DNA of 64,000 nt from Tetraselmis striata (Eukaryota > Chlorophyta > Chlorodendrophyceae > Chlorodendrales > Chlorodendraceae). Where the stretch lies: NCBI GenBank assembly GCA_006384855.1, contig VCJN01001819.1:29309-93308 (forward strand), written 5' to 3'. A program made the position numbers and the translations under genes. Positions 19,222-30,551 of the stretch are shown here, piece after piece; the stretch's first letter is position 1, and each line of letters starts with the position of its first letter. The notes below the pieces were generated by a model that searched no databases, was not told the origin of the DNA, and saw only the letters and a program-made list of their open reading frames with translations.

Positions 19222-21260
19222 CCTGTGGACTTCGGCTCGCGTGCCGACTCGTGCACCCCTGAGTCGGATTACATGCGCCACCGAGTGCGACGCAATTGGC
19301 AAGCATGGGCGGACATCATGCTGCTGGCCGCCGGGTCGTTGACATGATCCGCAATGGCGTGCGCATCACGTTCAAGAACGGGCCCCCTCCCCCTTTCGGC
19401 CAAGGGGTCTCGATGGAGGACGCGACCCCCAACCAACTACGCTTCATGGACGACGAGCTGGCCCGCTTTGTTGCTAGCGGAGCGTGGGAAGAAGGCCACT
19501 GCTCGCGGTGGACTTCTCGGTTGTTCCTCGTACCAAAGCCGGGCGTCAATAAATGGCGGCTCATGATCGATCTACGACCTCAACCGGTACCGCGAGGAGC
19601 GAAACCTGAGTTTCGAGACTCTCACACGGCTGCGTCACCTGGCTCAGCCAGGCGAGTACATGCTCTCCATGGACCTACATGACGGCTTCTACGCTGTCGA
19701 CATCGCTCCCGAATACCGAGACTATTTCACCGTCAACTATACCGAGGCAAGCTCTCGCGGCTGGCAGGGCTCCCCATGGGGTGGAGCGTGAGCCCCTACT
19801 GCTTCTGCTCGCTCACGGCGGCGTTCAACCGTCATATGCGGCGCCCCGACTTCACGGTAACCTCCCAAGGAGTGCGTCGCGCCAAGCTGAGCATGGGGCG
19901 ACGCCAAGCGTTGCGCAGCCACTTCCGCGGCTGCCGCATGCTCCCCTACATGGACAACTTCGTGCTCTTTGCGTCCAACCGAGCGCATGCCTACAATGTG
20001 CGCGACCACCTCACCCTTTGCTCGGATGGTTGGATCTCAGCCGACACCCCGACAAGGGCCAAAGGGAGCCGGTACAACGACTGGAGCAATTCGGTCTGGA
20101 GATCGACTCACGGAGCGGTACGATTCGAGCGCCCCCCTCGGAAACTCGATTCACTCGGCGCTGCTACATCCCTCGGCCTCATCCGCCGGGCTAAGCGAGA
20201 CATGCGATGACTGCCTGTGCGAGAGCTTGCAGTACGTTCCAAGTTCGTATTTCGCGCCATCAAGCCGGCGCGGTTCTACCTGCGCGAGCTGCACGACGTG
20301 CTCCGCACGAAGGACTCGTGGAGCGGGCGCGTCAAGATGACGCGCCAACTCCGACGCGAACTCGAGTGGTGGGCGACGGTCCCCAACCACAGCAATGGCC
20401 GTTCCATCTACAAGTCCGTGGAGACGGCATATGTGCATGTCGACAGCTCCGGCCACGGGTGGGGCGCCGTCCTCAACGAGACCACCAAGGCACGCGGGTT
20501 CCGGTACGACGGTGAGTGCGAGCTGCACATCACCTACAAAGAGCTCAAGGCTGTCCGGTACTCCGTGCTTGCATTCCTCTAGGAGCTGCAAGGTCGGCAG
20601 GTGTTGCTCCACGAGGACAACATGGGTGTGGTCCACATCCTCGCCAACCTCACCTTCCGCTCCCCACTGCTCATGACGGAACTGCGAAAATTGTGGTTCA
20701 TCCTTGACTCCAACGACACCTCCATCCGTGCGCGCTGCATCAAGAACACGGTGAACATCTGGGCTGACCGCCTCAGCCGCGAAATTGACTACGGCGACTG
20801 GGCGTTCAGCCTACGCCACTCAACCACCTCGACAACATCTGGGGGGGATAGACCATCGACCGCTTCGCTACCATGGAGAACGCGAGGCTCCCGCGCTACA
20901 ATTCATGATGGCGTGACCCTTGCAGCGAGGCCACCGGCAGCCTGCGCCTCTCCGATGGCGCATGGCGTCGTGAGCACAAATGGTGCAACCTCCTTGGGGC
21001 CTCACTTACAAAGTTGTCATCAAACTCCACACCTATGACGCGGCGGCCAGTCGGCCACCGTCATCGTGCCCTACTGGCCCAACCGCGGCTGGCACCAGCG
21101 CCTCTCGGAAATGGTATCCGAGGTGGTTGTCTTCCCACCCTCCCTGGACCGCTTTGCGCCGGGCCGCCTCGGCGTGCGCACTGGCATCGGTCCTCCCAAG
21201 TGGCCAGTGGTCGCCTTCCAGCACCCCCTCCGGGCCCGGTGCCGGGCCCTGGATATTTGA
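19222..21260 (+). mobile_element. DIRS-like YR retrotransposon remnant: reverse transcriptase, RNase H and downstream domain
   Basis: The parts in order are as follows. A DIRS-type reverse transcriptase lies at about 19330-20200 (segments such as WTSRLFLVPKPG, LSMDLHDGFYAVDIAP, LPYMDNFVLFASN). RNase H lies at about 20400-20810 (HVDSSGHGWGAVLNE, HEDNMGVVHILANLT, NIWADRLSRE). The small post-RNase H region typical of DIRS polyproteins lies at about 20840-21260 (it includes VPYWPNRGWHQRLSEM). No recombinase belonging to it is seen. The element is broken by roughly half a dozen changes and lacks recognisable terminal repeats, so it is old. Family assignment is firm; the limits are approximate. Confidence 0.8.
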
Positions 21261-21800
21261 CCGCCCCTTGTCTGCCCCTCGAGCCGGCCGTCGCTTGCGC
21301 GCGGTCGCCTGGGTAAGCAGTACAAATGTGACATGCATGCGATGGTCGCAGCTGAAACATCGTACTCAAAAGCTCGATGTCCGCGTGCCGGTATGCTTCA
21401 ACACATGAAATCTGCATGGGAAGACAAGTGCCGTACAAACGAGCACGGTCAACTCCAGCACCACGTTGCGAGTAGACCGCAATCAAGGTAGAATTGGTGT
21501 AAAAGGTAGCATGCTATCTGCTGTCTCCATCTTCCATCTTCGCGCCCCGCCTACCATTTGGCGTCCCTCCCTCCCTCCCTCACTTCATGCTTTCCGTTCT
21601 CGCGGGCTGTCGACAGGCTCCTGACTTGGAAAACACTGTAACCTAAGCAAACGCGTCTTTTCGGCAAAGCACACAGCCCCCTCCCCCCCCCCCCCCCCCC
21701 CTCTTTGAAAGCTCGTGCAAAAACACCACCATAAAATGGGGCTTCGTGGTACGTCAGGCTCGTAACGGTCTAAGGATCAGTTTTCTGCTTGAAGGTTTCT
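21261..21800. other. Unassigned stretch with pyrimidine-rich tracts
   Basis: It holds a CCCTCCCTCCCTCCCT stretch near 21565-21582 and a C run at about 21681-21700. I see no gene. Confidence 0.4.
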
Positions 21801-21810
21801 CGCCTACTAC

Positions 21811-23015
21811 ATGCTACACGCCCAGGCAGACATCAAGGCCAGCCCCTACCGCACATCAATGCTGGGGGGCACCAAACAAATGCCCTCACACAGTATGCCA
21901 ATGCCCACATCCCATCCCCCACAGACCCCCACCCCCTTCCTCCCTACCGCCTCACCAAGAACCGTGCCCCCCCCCCCCTCCCCCCCCCGAAGACACCTAC
22001 ACACACTATGCCCCTGGGTTGCACACCTTATCGACCGTGACATCCCGTCCCAATGGCAACTACCCCTCAATCATACCGGTTGGCCAAAACCATTCCCGGA
22101 AACCCGACAACCCGAACCCCGCTGGCCATACCAACAATCCGATCAACCAAGGACCGCACATCAACCCCTCCCATCAACAAGACCCACACCCCAATTCCCC
22201 AGCAGCAGCAGCTGCAGCCCTGAGCGGCGCCACAGCCCCTGCCTCCAACAGCCGCAGAGAGGGCACCCCGCCACTCCCCCGCAGCCTATAGACCACCTTC
22301 GCAGCCCAAGCCACCCCCATCCCCGCGGCGCCAACAGCGGGCACCACCCAGCCCCAAACACACCCCCACTACACAGCCCCCGCACCCGCGCAGCCAGCAG
22401 CAGCCACCGCAGCAAAGGACACATAGATAGGCAGCGGCCCCAGCAGCCCTCGGGGCAGCACCATGAACGCCGCACCCGGATACCCTGGCAGTGCCGCCGG
22501 AGGGCGATACCAGTCAGCAAGCCACTGACCAGCCCAACGATGGGGGCGAGCAGATGGACACAGACTATCGCACCCCAGCGCAGGCAGCCCGCCATTGCAG
22601 GTTGACCAAGGGCAAGGCAGCCGCGACACCCCAGCGCACACTGACAGGACGGACAGGCGGCCGCACAACCACTGGCACAGAGGGCGGCAAAGCACGCACT
22701 TCTCGCACTCAAGCCACCAAATCCACCTCAGCAGGAGGCGGGGGAGTCATCAAGAAATCCAAATCCACCACCACACCCACTGCCAGACCCCCGCCATCAG
22801 ACCCCACCACGAACTGGCCTCCGGTCCATACGGTGCCCAGTTTGCCTTATGATATCTACATACGAAGTCAGCCTGGGATGTATCAACCTCATATCAATCT
22901 AGATACGCGGTTTGAACAGAGTGACAGTCGTCCCCTCTCTGGGGGGCGAGGGGAGGGGGTAAATAACAATCAACACGTGCAAACCGAAAGTGTTTTCTAT
23001 GGGAAACCAATGTGA
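21811..23015 (+). other. G-poor, C/A-rich low-complexity region with proline-rich ORFs
   Basis: From about 21.8 to 22.85 kb the plus strand is strongly depleted in G apart from short words, and all three plus frames stay open for long stretches. They give Pro/His/Gln/Thr-rich translations (264 residues at 21811-22605, then 174 residues at 22491-23015). No domain is visible. Openness of all frames argues that this is base-composition skew rather than coding constraint. An intrinsically disordered protein cannot be excluded. Confidence 0.35.
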
Positions 23016-23059
23016 GCGTACCTTCCTCCCCCTCCCCCCCCCCCCCAACGGGCAGCGCA

Positions 23060-23609
23060 GGGAGCCTTGGGTGTGATCAATTTGCATGCAACTGCATTCT
23101 ACCATGTGCTAGGCGCCTGGCTGGGAGTGAACTACGCACTGCTGGTGCAGCGGCGCACGTGCGTGGTAGGCGCGCTACTGGGGTTGAGGCGCTCCCCGCC
23201 GCGGACATACCCCCCATCCGCCTACCCTGCCACATCACTGAGCGCGCCAGGGCAGCGCCGTGGCCAACAGGCACGCCTGCAGATGGTGCGGCGTGCCAGG
23301 CGGGACGGAGACGGTCTGCTGACGCTTCTGGCACATGCCGTGGAGGTTGCCCTGGCGCTCTCCTTTGCCACCCCCCCCCCCCCCCCCTTCCAAAAACCTA
23401 ATTTAAATTGTGCGACCACCATCTCACCCGTGCAGCGCGTCTTGTCCCTAAATCACCTCCCTTTCCGTGCCCCCCCTGGTGCTCACCCCCAGGCTGCAAC
23501 CCCAATAGGCGCCGGCGCCGTGGTTTCGCTGTTGTTGCTGTGCTGCCGCACACAGCAACAGTGCCTGGGCGAGCTGGTGGTTGGCGTAGCGCTACAGCGG
23601 GCTGCGTGA
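23060..23609 (+). CDS. Unrecognised ORF, possible terminal exon
   Basis: After a C run and an AG (about 23060) the plus strand reads GVINLHATAFYHVLGAWLG followed by VNYALLVQRRTCVVGALLG and continues to a stop at 23609. Two hydrophobic segments are present, one here and one near the end (GAGAVVSLLLLCC). No family is recognised. A C run at about 23370-23388 falls inside it, as in introns of neighbouring genes, so at least part may be an intron. Confidence 0.2.
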
Positions 23610-23699
23610 CGCGGCTGGCTGCTGGTGAGCGAGGCGCGAGAGGGGCCCGCAAGGAGGAGGGGGGGGGGGGGGGGGGAGGGGGTTACACGTAGGCGGGCT

Positions 23700-24156
23700 C
23701 TATCGTCCCGGCGCCGCTGCTGCGGATGCCGCCAGCTGCAGCGGCTGCAAGATGTTTTGCTTGTTGGTCTCTACGATGCAGCCGTTCATCAGCATCTCGT
23801 CGACAATGAAGTGCGCCTGAGCCCGGCAGGAGGGGAGGGGAGGGGAGGGGGAGGGGGGATTCTCAGCGCCACTTGGTGTAATTATTCCCCATGAAGACAA
23901 GGAGCTCGAATAGCATGCTGATGCAAGGCATTTGCGGTCAGATCACCGCAACTAATTGACCACGCGTTGCCCGTCATGTATTATCATAGCCCGTCATGTA
24001 CTATCACGTTTGACCCTCTCGTAAAGATATAAACCTGGAAGAATACCTATCAGAATGCACGACAAATCTAGAATGGAATCTTTGGATTTGATGGTGCAAA
24101 ACAATTCGCCAACTCAATTTAAAAGAATGAGATGCAACACGGGGAGAAGGCGCCTA

Positions 24157-24196
<40 letters not shown>

Positions 24197-24750
24197 CCAC
24201 CGTCTCCAGGTGGAACATGATGTCCAGCTCGCATACATTGCCAAAGCACCGGTCCAGCGTCTCCACCAGGCAGTGGATGAACTCCAGCAGCGCCAGTTCG
24301 TTCTGCCGCGTCGCGTCGGCAAGTTGGCGTGTGTGGTCGGAAAGAGAGGCAAAAGGCCGGCGTTAGGACAAGGAGGGGGGGGGGGGGGGGGGGGTACCTC
24401 CTCGTTGTCGAGCCCCACCAGGAAGAACAGCGACGCGTAACGCCGGTAAACCACCTTGTAGTCACGGTGCTCCACGAAGGAGCACTGAACAGCCGGAACG
24501 GCGGGCGAATGTGCGGTGCTCAGCTAGGAAACGCTAGCACACGTGAGAGGGCGGGGATGGACAACAAGATAGCCGATAGCGGGAAGGAGGGGGGCGTGGC
24601 GACAACCTGCTTGTCCGACCTCGCCAGGCACTTGCGCACGATCTCGCCCTCCATCACGCGGCGCTCTTCCACCGTGAGTCTCTGGTCCGTGTACTTAGCC
24701 AATCTTGTCTGTCCCTGCTTGTTCACCAGGAGTATGAAGCGGATCGTCAT
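23700..24750 (-). CDS. AP4S1: AP-4 adaptor complex subunit sigma, four exons
   Basis: The gene encodes the small chain of the AP-4 coat, which sorts cargo at the trans-Golgi network without clathrin. Exons are 24750-24607, 24484-24398, 24302-24201 and 23816-23700, all phase 0, giving 149 residues (family about 140-150). Landmarks are [17 protein letters not shown] (residues 3-19), [63 protein letters not shown] and [20 protein letters not shown]. The NKQGQTRL start and NGCIVET end fit AP-4 sigma better than AP-1 (SRQGKLRL, MGGDVQDT) or AP-2 (NRAGKTRL). The last residues are Ala-rich. Introns 2 and 3 start GTACC and GTGGACC and run straight into poly-C (poly-G on the plus strand, up to 36 nt at 24160-24195). 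TGTAA lies just past the stop on the minus strand (about 23685-23681). Confidence 0.93.
24160..24195. repeat. 36-nt G run in an AP-4 sigma intron
   Basis: This is among the longest homopolymer runs in the window. In the transcript it is poly-C and begins within about six bases of the 5' splice site that follows the exon ending at 24201. Confidence 0.9.
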
Positions 24751-24759
24751 CGTGCGCCT

Positions 24760-25100
24760 GTGCCGCGTTACTGCCCGCTTCTCGCGCGCGGCGGCCCCGC
24801 CTCCCCTGGGCCCGCTGACAGCCTAGCCTGCTGGTGCCAAGCGCCGCGGGATCTATGCCGACGTCCGTCTTGGGCGCCACTCCAGAGAGTCTGCTACGCA
24901 AGCGCCACGCAACCGTGCTGTCAGACACGGGTTGCCTCCTTAGGACTGCGCAATCCGTGGCGAGTTTCCACGACGCCTCTGCCTATGCGACTGCTGCGTG
25001 ACAATCAACTGCACACGCCGGATACGGGTGGCGATGAGGAGGTAGTCCATTAATAGAGCGGCCGGCGCCCTGTTTTGCATTGTTTTTTAACTAGCATATT
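24760..25100. other. Region upstream of AP-4 sigma
   Basis: It is GC-rich up to about 25060 and should contain the promoter of the minus-strand AP-4 sigma gene. No ORF in it has a recognisable domain. Confidence 0.35.
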
Positions 25101-25109
25101 TCTGGGGTT

Positions 25110-27830
25110 TTATTTCTAAACCAAGGATTAGCTTACATGGGGTTCCTAGTTTCCTGCAGCTTTTCCAGCTTGCTTTACATGTGCTGCTACGTGGTACGGG
25201 TTACTAGTTGGCCCGTAGTCGCTGCGCCCTTTATTCGTGTGCAGCACGTGTAGACATATAAGCAGCCGCAACAGCTGAGCTAGCCTTCCAGTTTTGCTGT
25301 GCTACACACAGCGGTTAACTGCCCCGTAACATGGTGCGGGCAAGGTCACATGCCGTTTTGGACCACACCCGGCTCACCATCCGTGTGTGTTATTCTCATC
25401 CATATGTCGTGCATCATCACCATACATGCCAGATGGAGAAGACCCCGTCGCCGGGCCGACGCTCAAACCGCTTCAAGCAAACATGCATGCCCAGTCTACA
25501 TTGTTGCTAGAATTCACATCGTCATTGGCCCAGCTGACGGCTCGTCCATGCGGTGTTGAATAAGGAGACAGCAGACACCTGGCTATATATGCGTCCGGGC
25601 AGCGCTGCACGGGGCAAGTGACAAGCAACGGGGGAGCCACATAGCGCCCCGACTTGCTAGCGCCAGCCCATAGCGGTTGTGTCGGCTAAAACTCTGCCAG
25701 TGATGAGGACAAGTGCCACGCAACGCCAGAACTACTGCAAAGAGCATGGCATGGCTACGAGGACGTTCGATCGGTCAGCATGGTGCATGGTCTCTTCCCG
25801 CTTTGTACCGACATCGCGAACGACTACCTCGCTCAAGCATGATGACCAGCCTTTGCCGGCCCAAGAGTACAATCATTTGGATGACGTGATTTGGGCGGGG
25901 CTCACATCGCCACTCTCTTCGTGGCTCTCGACGAGTTGCTACCCTACGATCCGGATGCTTATCAAGACTTCACCCTCTACCTCGTGCGTGCTCGCAAACA
26001 CGCCGAGGTCATCGATAAGGCGTTCCGTTTTCGTTTCGCCTGCTTGCCGAGGTTGAAGGAGATCAAGCGTGTGCACGATGACCATGGGGTACTGGACGTG
26101 CGCCGGGCTCAACATTTTTAGCCAACGGTGCAGCATTTGGGCTATGCGGACTTCGGGGACATGGTGCGTGACTACGAGCGCCGGGTTTTCGTGGCGTCCG
26201 TCGCCAACAACGCCAAGGCCACCGCTAACGCTCGTGTGTTAGCGACACTCAAAGGTCGCGGTCGTGGACGTGGGCGTGGCGGCGGCGGTCGTGGGCGGGG
26301 TCGCGAAGGTTAGATTGAATGAGTGATGTCGTGGGGCGCCTTCCGCCGTCGGAGTTGCTGGAGCTTTGCGAAGACTCATTTCGGTGAACGCCGCACGCGG
26401 CGAACCCTAGCAGCTCATCGACGGGATGAGCGCCCCGTGTTCGGACTGCAAGCCCCTACCCTGCATACTGCATGTAGACCTTCCTTGGTACGGTGCTTGT
26501 TACATGCACAGCCGAGTGCGGCTCAGCCATCCGCATGCATGCGCCTGGCGGTTCAATACACCCCATCTCCCGAACAATTTCTTCACTGTATCCGTCGGTT
26601 GTTACGGGCTACACCTGGCGCGCAACGACCTTCATTCGCGCGTGTATGTTACGCGCGAGACGCGCGCTACGAGCGCGACAAGCGCGCGGGGCGGCCCTCC
26701 TACCTGAAGCTTGCTCCGTAAATCCGTACCGGTGCCCAGTCTAATCCGTCGTCCAGCAATTACCGTCTCAGTGCCGACAACTTAACGGAAGCCGACAATT
26801 AGTTTGCCGGGATGGCCCGAACACATGTTACCACGTCGGTCAAACGACGCACTTACGTAGTTGACGAGCCCGAGGCTTCCGCCCCATTGGGAGCTTCCCT
26901 TCGGGCACTTCTCCAAGAGGCGTTCGGTTCGGATGAGCTAGGCCAGCGCCCACTCGGCCTCCTCTCCAGCGCCCTCACTGCCCAGACTCTACGGTGCAAC
27001 TCTGGTAATCTGTCATGGTTCGCCGAGTTCTGCCACGACTCGGAAAACATCACCCCAATGGAGGTGGCCACTGCCACTTTCGCTGGGTACGTCGCTTGGA
27101 TCCGTGAGCGGGGTCATATTGAGGCTAAGTTGTACAGTTGTTGTACCTGTCGGCCATCAACACATTCTTCGAGCTGCACAACATCGATCCCATTGCGAAG
27201 GACAACATGCATCTCACTGCCGCGGGTCGTGGCCTCATGCTCAGGCAACGCCGCCTAGACGCTGTCGCTTTGCGAGTCCCATCGCCGATGAAGCTTATTC
27301 ACTCCTTCGTCGAACGTGCCGAGCTCATTGTTCATGACGCTCCTCCCCCTGAGTACCTCTACGACTTTGCGGGCCCTCATGGCCGCGGTTGGCAACTTGA
27401 TGTTTTTCGCTCTGGGGCTTTCTAGAGTGTTGCCCAGTGCGGGACGTGCACGCCGACTCTTACACCATTACCCTACATGTGTACCGCGAGAAGGGCCGCG
27501 CCGGCCGGCGCTATCCCCGACGACTTGCGTCTACCGCTCCTACCCATGAAGGAGCACCCCTCTCGTCGCCCGTCTAATGCCCCACTACATCGACAACGTC
27601 CAGTATTCCCCCATTGGCCGAGACAAGCTTTTGGGCGCTCACTTCTAGCGAGCACTCCAAGTCGTGGACTGCCGCTACAATGACGGATGGCTCTTTACGG
27701 CCATTCGTCTCATCGGTGCTGCCCCTCCTGCCGACACCACATGGTCCTCCCACAACCTTCTCAAAGGTGCCGCCTCCGCTGCGAACTCCATGGGAGTCCC
27801 GCCGTCCCACATCTGCCACCGGGCAGAGGA
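25110..27830 (+). mobile_element. YR element copy C, heavily decayed
   Basis: This copy has the same plan as copy B: a left terminal repeat at about 25110-25315 (GTGGTACGGG, GCGCCC, AGACATATAAGCAGC words), ORF1 remains at about 25430-26313 ending in the same Gly/Arg tail, and recombinase remains at about 26323-27830 (for example FAEFCHDSENITPMEV and YLSAINTFFELHN). A right repeat was not found. The element is broken, with many breaks spread over both ORFs, and is the oldest of the larger copies. Its ORF1 tail and recombinase again lie close together in the same order as in copy B. Confidence 0.85.
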
Positions 27831-29460
27831 GGGGTTGGGGTACCCCAACGCGCTGTTGGCATGCACCGGGGAGAGGAGGGGCCCGCTGCGTGGTTGGTCA
27901 CGCGGATATGCAGCGCTTGCATAGGCAGCTCCGCGAATGGCCCCTACAACAATGTCGGTCAGCCGCAGCTATGTAGTGCCCGCGGCCGCGCCGGCCTCCT
28001 CGGTCTGTTGCTCCGGCAGAGCGCCGCCCCGCGCCATGTAAAGGATCATGGCCCGGGTTTGGGCTTGCTGGCCGGGTTATTCTCGGCGGTGTACGACCGC
28101 CCGCAGCTCCACTAGCATGGCGTCCCGGCAGAGGTGGTCCACCGAGGACTCGCGGCCTCGGCTGCCTTCCCTCGGCGGCCCTCATGCCGGCGAGTTGACG
28201 CTGCTAGTGGTTCGCCGGCCGTGCGGGCCGGCCGGGCTACGTGAGCAGCTCCGCGGTGGCGTCGGTTTGGTGAGCGGAGCGTGGCGGAGAGGGCTATCTT
28301 CGCCGGGGAAATACACGTCCGGTCCGGCTGGTTGTCTCGTCGTTCGGTGTTGACCGCTGCCTCCACCGCGGGTAGCTCGATCGTCGGAAGATACGGTGTT
28401 GCGACCGCCTCCGGGACGTTAATGGCCGGAAGCGCCTCATCGAGCCCCAGGAGGTTCTCATCCATGTGGTCCGCGTCCGAGTTTGCTGCCGCGGGGGGCA
28501 AGTGGCTTGGATGCGCGCAGCACGCGTGTCTCGGCGCTGGCGCGCGTCGCGATCATGTAGTCGACGTAAATGGGCTACTGCCCTTGTCGGAAAGTCCGCG
28601 CGAGAGTCGTTTTGGGTGGTGATTTCCCAGGTTATTTGGGTCGCGATCTCACCCATCTCAATCACCGGCGCATTCCGCACGCGCATGCAGTCCGTGGTCT
28701 TCAACGGCCTCTCGATCGGGTCGTTCTTATTCTCGGTTGCCGTAGTTGGTGTAGACCCTCCCTATGCTTAGTTGACTTGTTCGCCAGCTCCGACTTAATA
28801 TGTTTCCTCTCATCTATCCCGGCCCGTAGATAGAGCCGAGTGGGGACGTCGCTGCGTAGGTTGACTGACATCTCATCTACAAGACCCGGTAGTTGTCCAA
28901 GGCTGAAGCGGGGCAGCTTTCGGAGCCGGGCTGATCCGGCCGCGAGTCCGAGATGTATGCTGCGTCTTCGCCGGTGTAACATGTAATCCTACCACGCCAC
29001 GTCTATAGTGTTACATATTACACCGGTGGTGGCATAGGGTGTGTTTATTGTCCATGACGCCCCGTTGATGTGCAACGTTGTTTGTGCGGGCCTGTCCATG
29101 TCTTGGTCAAAACATGTGTGCAGCCGGCAGCTGGCGGTGAGGGCCAAGCCATGCTCACTGATCAAGATATGGTAACAACCGTGGCCGCATATTACGAGGA
29201 TTTTACGAGGATGTCTGGCATGCGTGGATGGTCCGAACGGATCGGTATAGCTGTGCAGCAATGGATCCGTGCAATCAGCAGCCGCGACAAGGTACGAACA
29301 GTTTCGGATTTTCTGAAATCGGCATCATTCATTAAAAGGGCCGTTGACCGGCATTTGCACATGACATGACCTAGCCTTGCCCACGTGCATGTTGTTGCGG
29401 CCCGCTCTAGCTCCGTGGATAAATGGTCCTCGATGGCTATATATCTAGTCGCTATATAAA
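27831..29460. other. Unassigned region with overlapping ORFs
   Basis: Minus-strand frames at 28704-28294 (KTTDCMRVRNAPVIEMGEI) and 28501-28112, and short plus-strand frames, have protein-like stretches, but no family is recognised and frames do not connect. It may be remains of a further mobile element. No host gene is supported. Confidence 0.35.
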
Positions 29461-29470
29461 TAAAAGGGTG

Positions 29471-29650
29471 CGTCGCCTACTCAGGGCTTTCCGTTAGTCG
29501 ATCGCTTCCCGAACGGCCGTGGTAGAGACGCTGCAAGGGTTTTGTTTCGCCCCCAGGACAGGACTAGCATTAGTGAAACCCTTGCAGCGTCTCTACGACA
29601 GCCGTTTAGGCAGCGATCCAGTTACGGAAAGCCCTCGGTAGAGGTAGGCG
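29471..29650. repeat. Long imperfect palindrome (arms about 75 bp, loop about 30 bp)
   Basis: The left arm (29471-29543) contains GGGCTTTCCGTTA, GAACGGCCGT and GTAGAGACGCTGCAAGGGTTT. The right arm (29575-29650) is its near reverse complement (GAAACCCTTGCAGC, GTCTCTAC, ACGGAAAGCCC, GTAGGCG). The best block is a roughly 20-bp near-perfect stem next to the loop. It could be a foldback/MITE-like element or a transcribed hairpin. No ORF is involved. Confidence 0.85.
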
Positions 29651-29659
29651 TTTAGTCAT

Positions 29660-30160
29660 CAAGCAAATTGCCGAAGCATTCTGCAAAACTAATTGAAGGC
29701 CAGCTACACAATTTCCAATACTGATGGATCACCGTCTAAAACACTGCCATGAAACCCGCCACTGACCACGAAAGGTCCGCCGGTCATTCGATCCGTCGGC
29801 CCAACGCTGCAAGGTTAATATTTCACTGTTGCGAGCAGTTTTGTCCCTGGGACGGGGGAAAAAAACAGCCCCGCCTGTTGTCGGTGCGCTTCCTTCAGTT
29901 TTCCTTGATGCCCGAATGACGCGAAGGCTTTCGGCATCAGGGGCAGCGGACGACCTGGGGCGCTGACGCCAACTCGGCATCAAAGGGGGCGCGCCCCGGG
30001 CCAGTTCCTCCCACCCGCCGCCCTCCCCCACTCGGAGATACCAGCCCTGCCTAGGCATCGTCAGCGACAGCGCCACTCAATTGATTACCGCATCGCCAAA
30101 CCCCGCAAGCGGCGCGCGCCCCACCCTGCAGTGCTTGCCCAGGCGGTGGGCAGCAAGCGA
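29660..30160. other. Intergenic stretch before the KxDL gene
   Basis: It should contain the promoter and 5' leader of the KxDL gene. Part of it (about 29803-29850) has CGCTGCAAGGTT and TTTTGTCCCTGGGACGGGGG, loosely like the nearby palindrome. No other feature is seen. Confidence 0.35.
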
Positions 30161-30167
30161 GGTGGAA

Positions 30168-30551
30168 ATGGAGACGGGAGGTGCGGGCCCCTTGGACGAG
30201 GACAGCGTCGAGCCGCAGCAAGGCTGCGTGGGTGACGGGGTGGCAGCGGAGGGGGGGGCGGCAGCGGGGCCCGCCCCGCTGCTGGACCTGCCCAGCCCGG
30301 CGGGCGCGCTGCAGCTGTGCGCTGTGCAGCGCACGACACTGCAGCGGCTGGCGGACAGCGCCGACCGACTGGAGGCCTTCAACCGCGCCTCGGCGGAGCG
30401 CCACCAGGCTGTGGCGACGGAGATGGGGCGCAACACCGCGCTGCTGCGCACGCTGCGAGGGGATGTGGTCGGCGTGCTCAAGCGGGTGGCCGAACTCAAG
30501 CGGAAGCTGCGCGCCAAATACCCCGACCAGTTCGAGCCGCCCCCGGCCTGA
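30168..30551 (+). CDS. KXD1: KxDL motif protein (KXD1/BORC-type), single exon
   Basis: The gene encodes a small helical protein of the KxDL family, whose animal members belong to BLOC-1/BORC complexes that position lysosome-related organelles. The ATG at 30168 gives 127 residues; an upstream in-frame ATG at 30081 would add 29 non-conserved residues. The first 45 residues are acidic and Ala/Gly-rich. The family domain is residues about 47-127, with TLQRLADSADRLEAFNRASA, RHQAVATEMGRNTALLRTL, RGDVVGVLKRVAELKRKLR and YPDQF. It matches the pattern FN..S..R......HT..L..K.DL..I..RI..LK.KL....P..F seen in animal KXD1. The eponymous K-x-D-L reads R-G-D-V here. No introns are needed. Identification is from domain pattern, so orthology is likely rather than proven. 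Confidence 0.72.
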   Translation: METGGAGPLDEDSVEPQQGCVGDGVAAEGGAAAGPAPLLDLPSPAGALQLCAVQRTTLQRLADSADRLEAFNRASAERHQAVATEMGRNTALLRTLRGDVVGVLKRVAELKRKLRAKYPDQFEPPPA

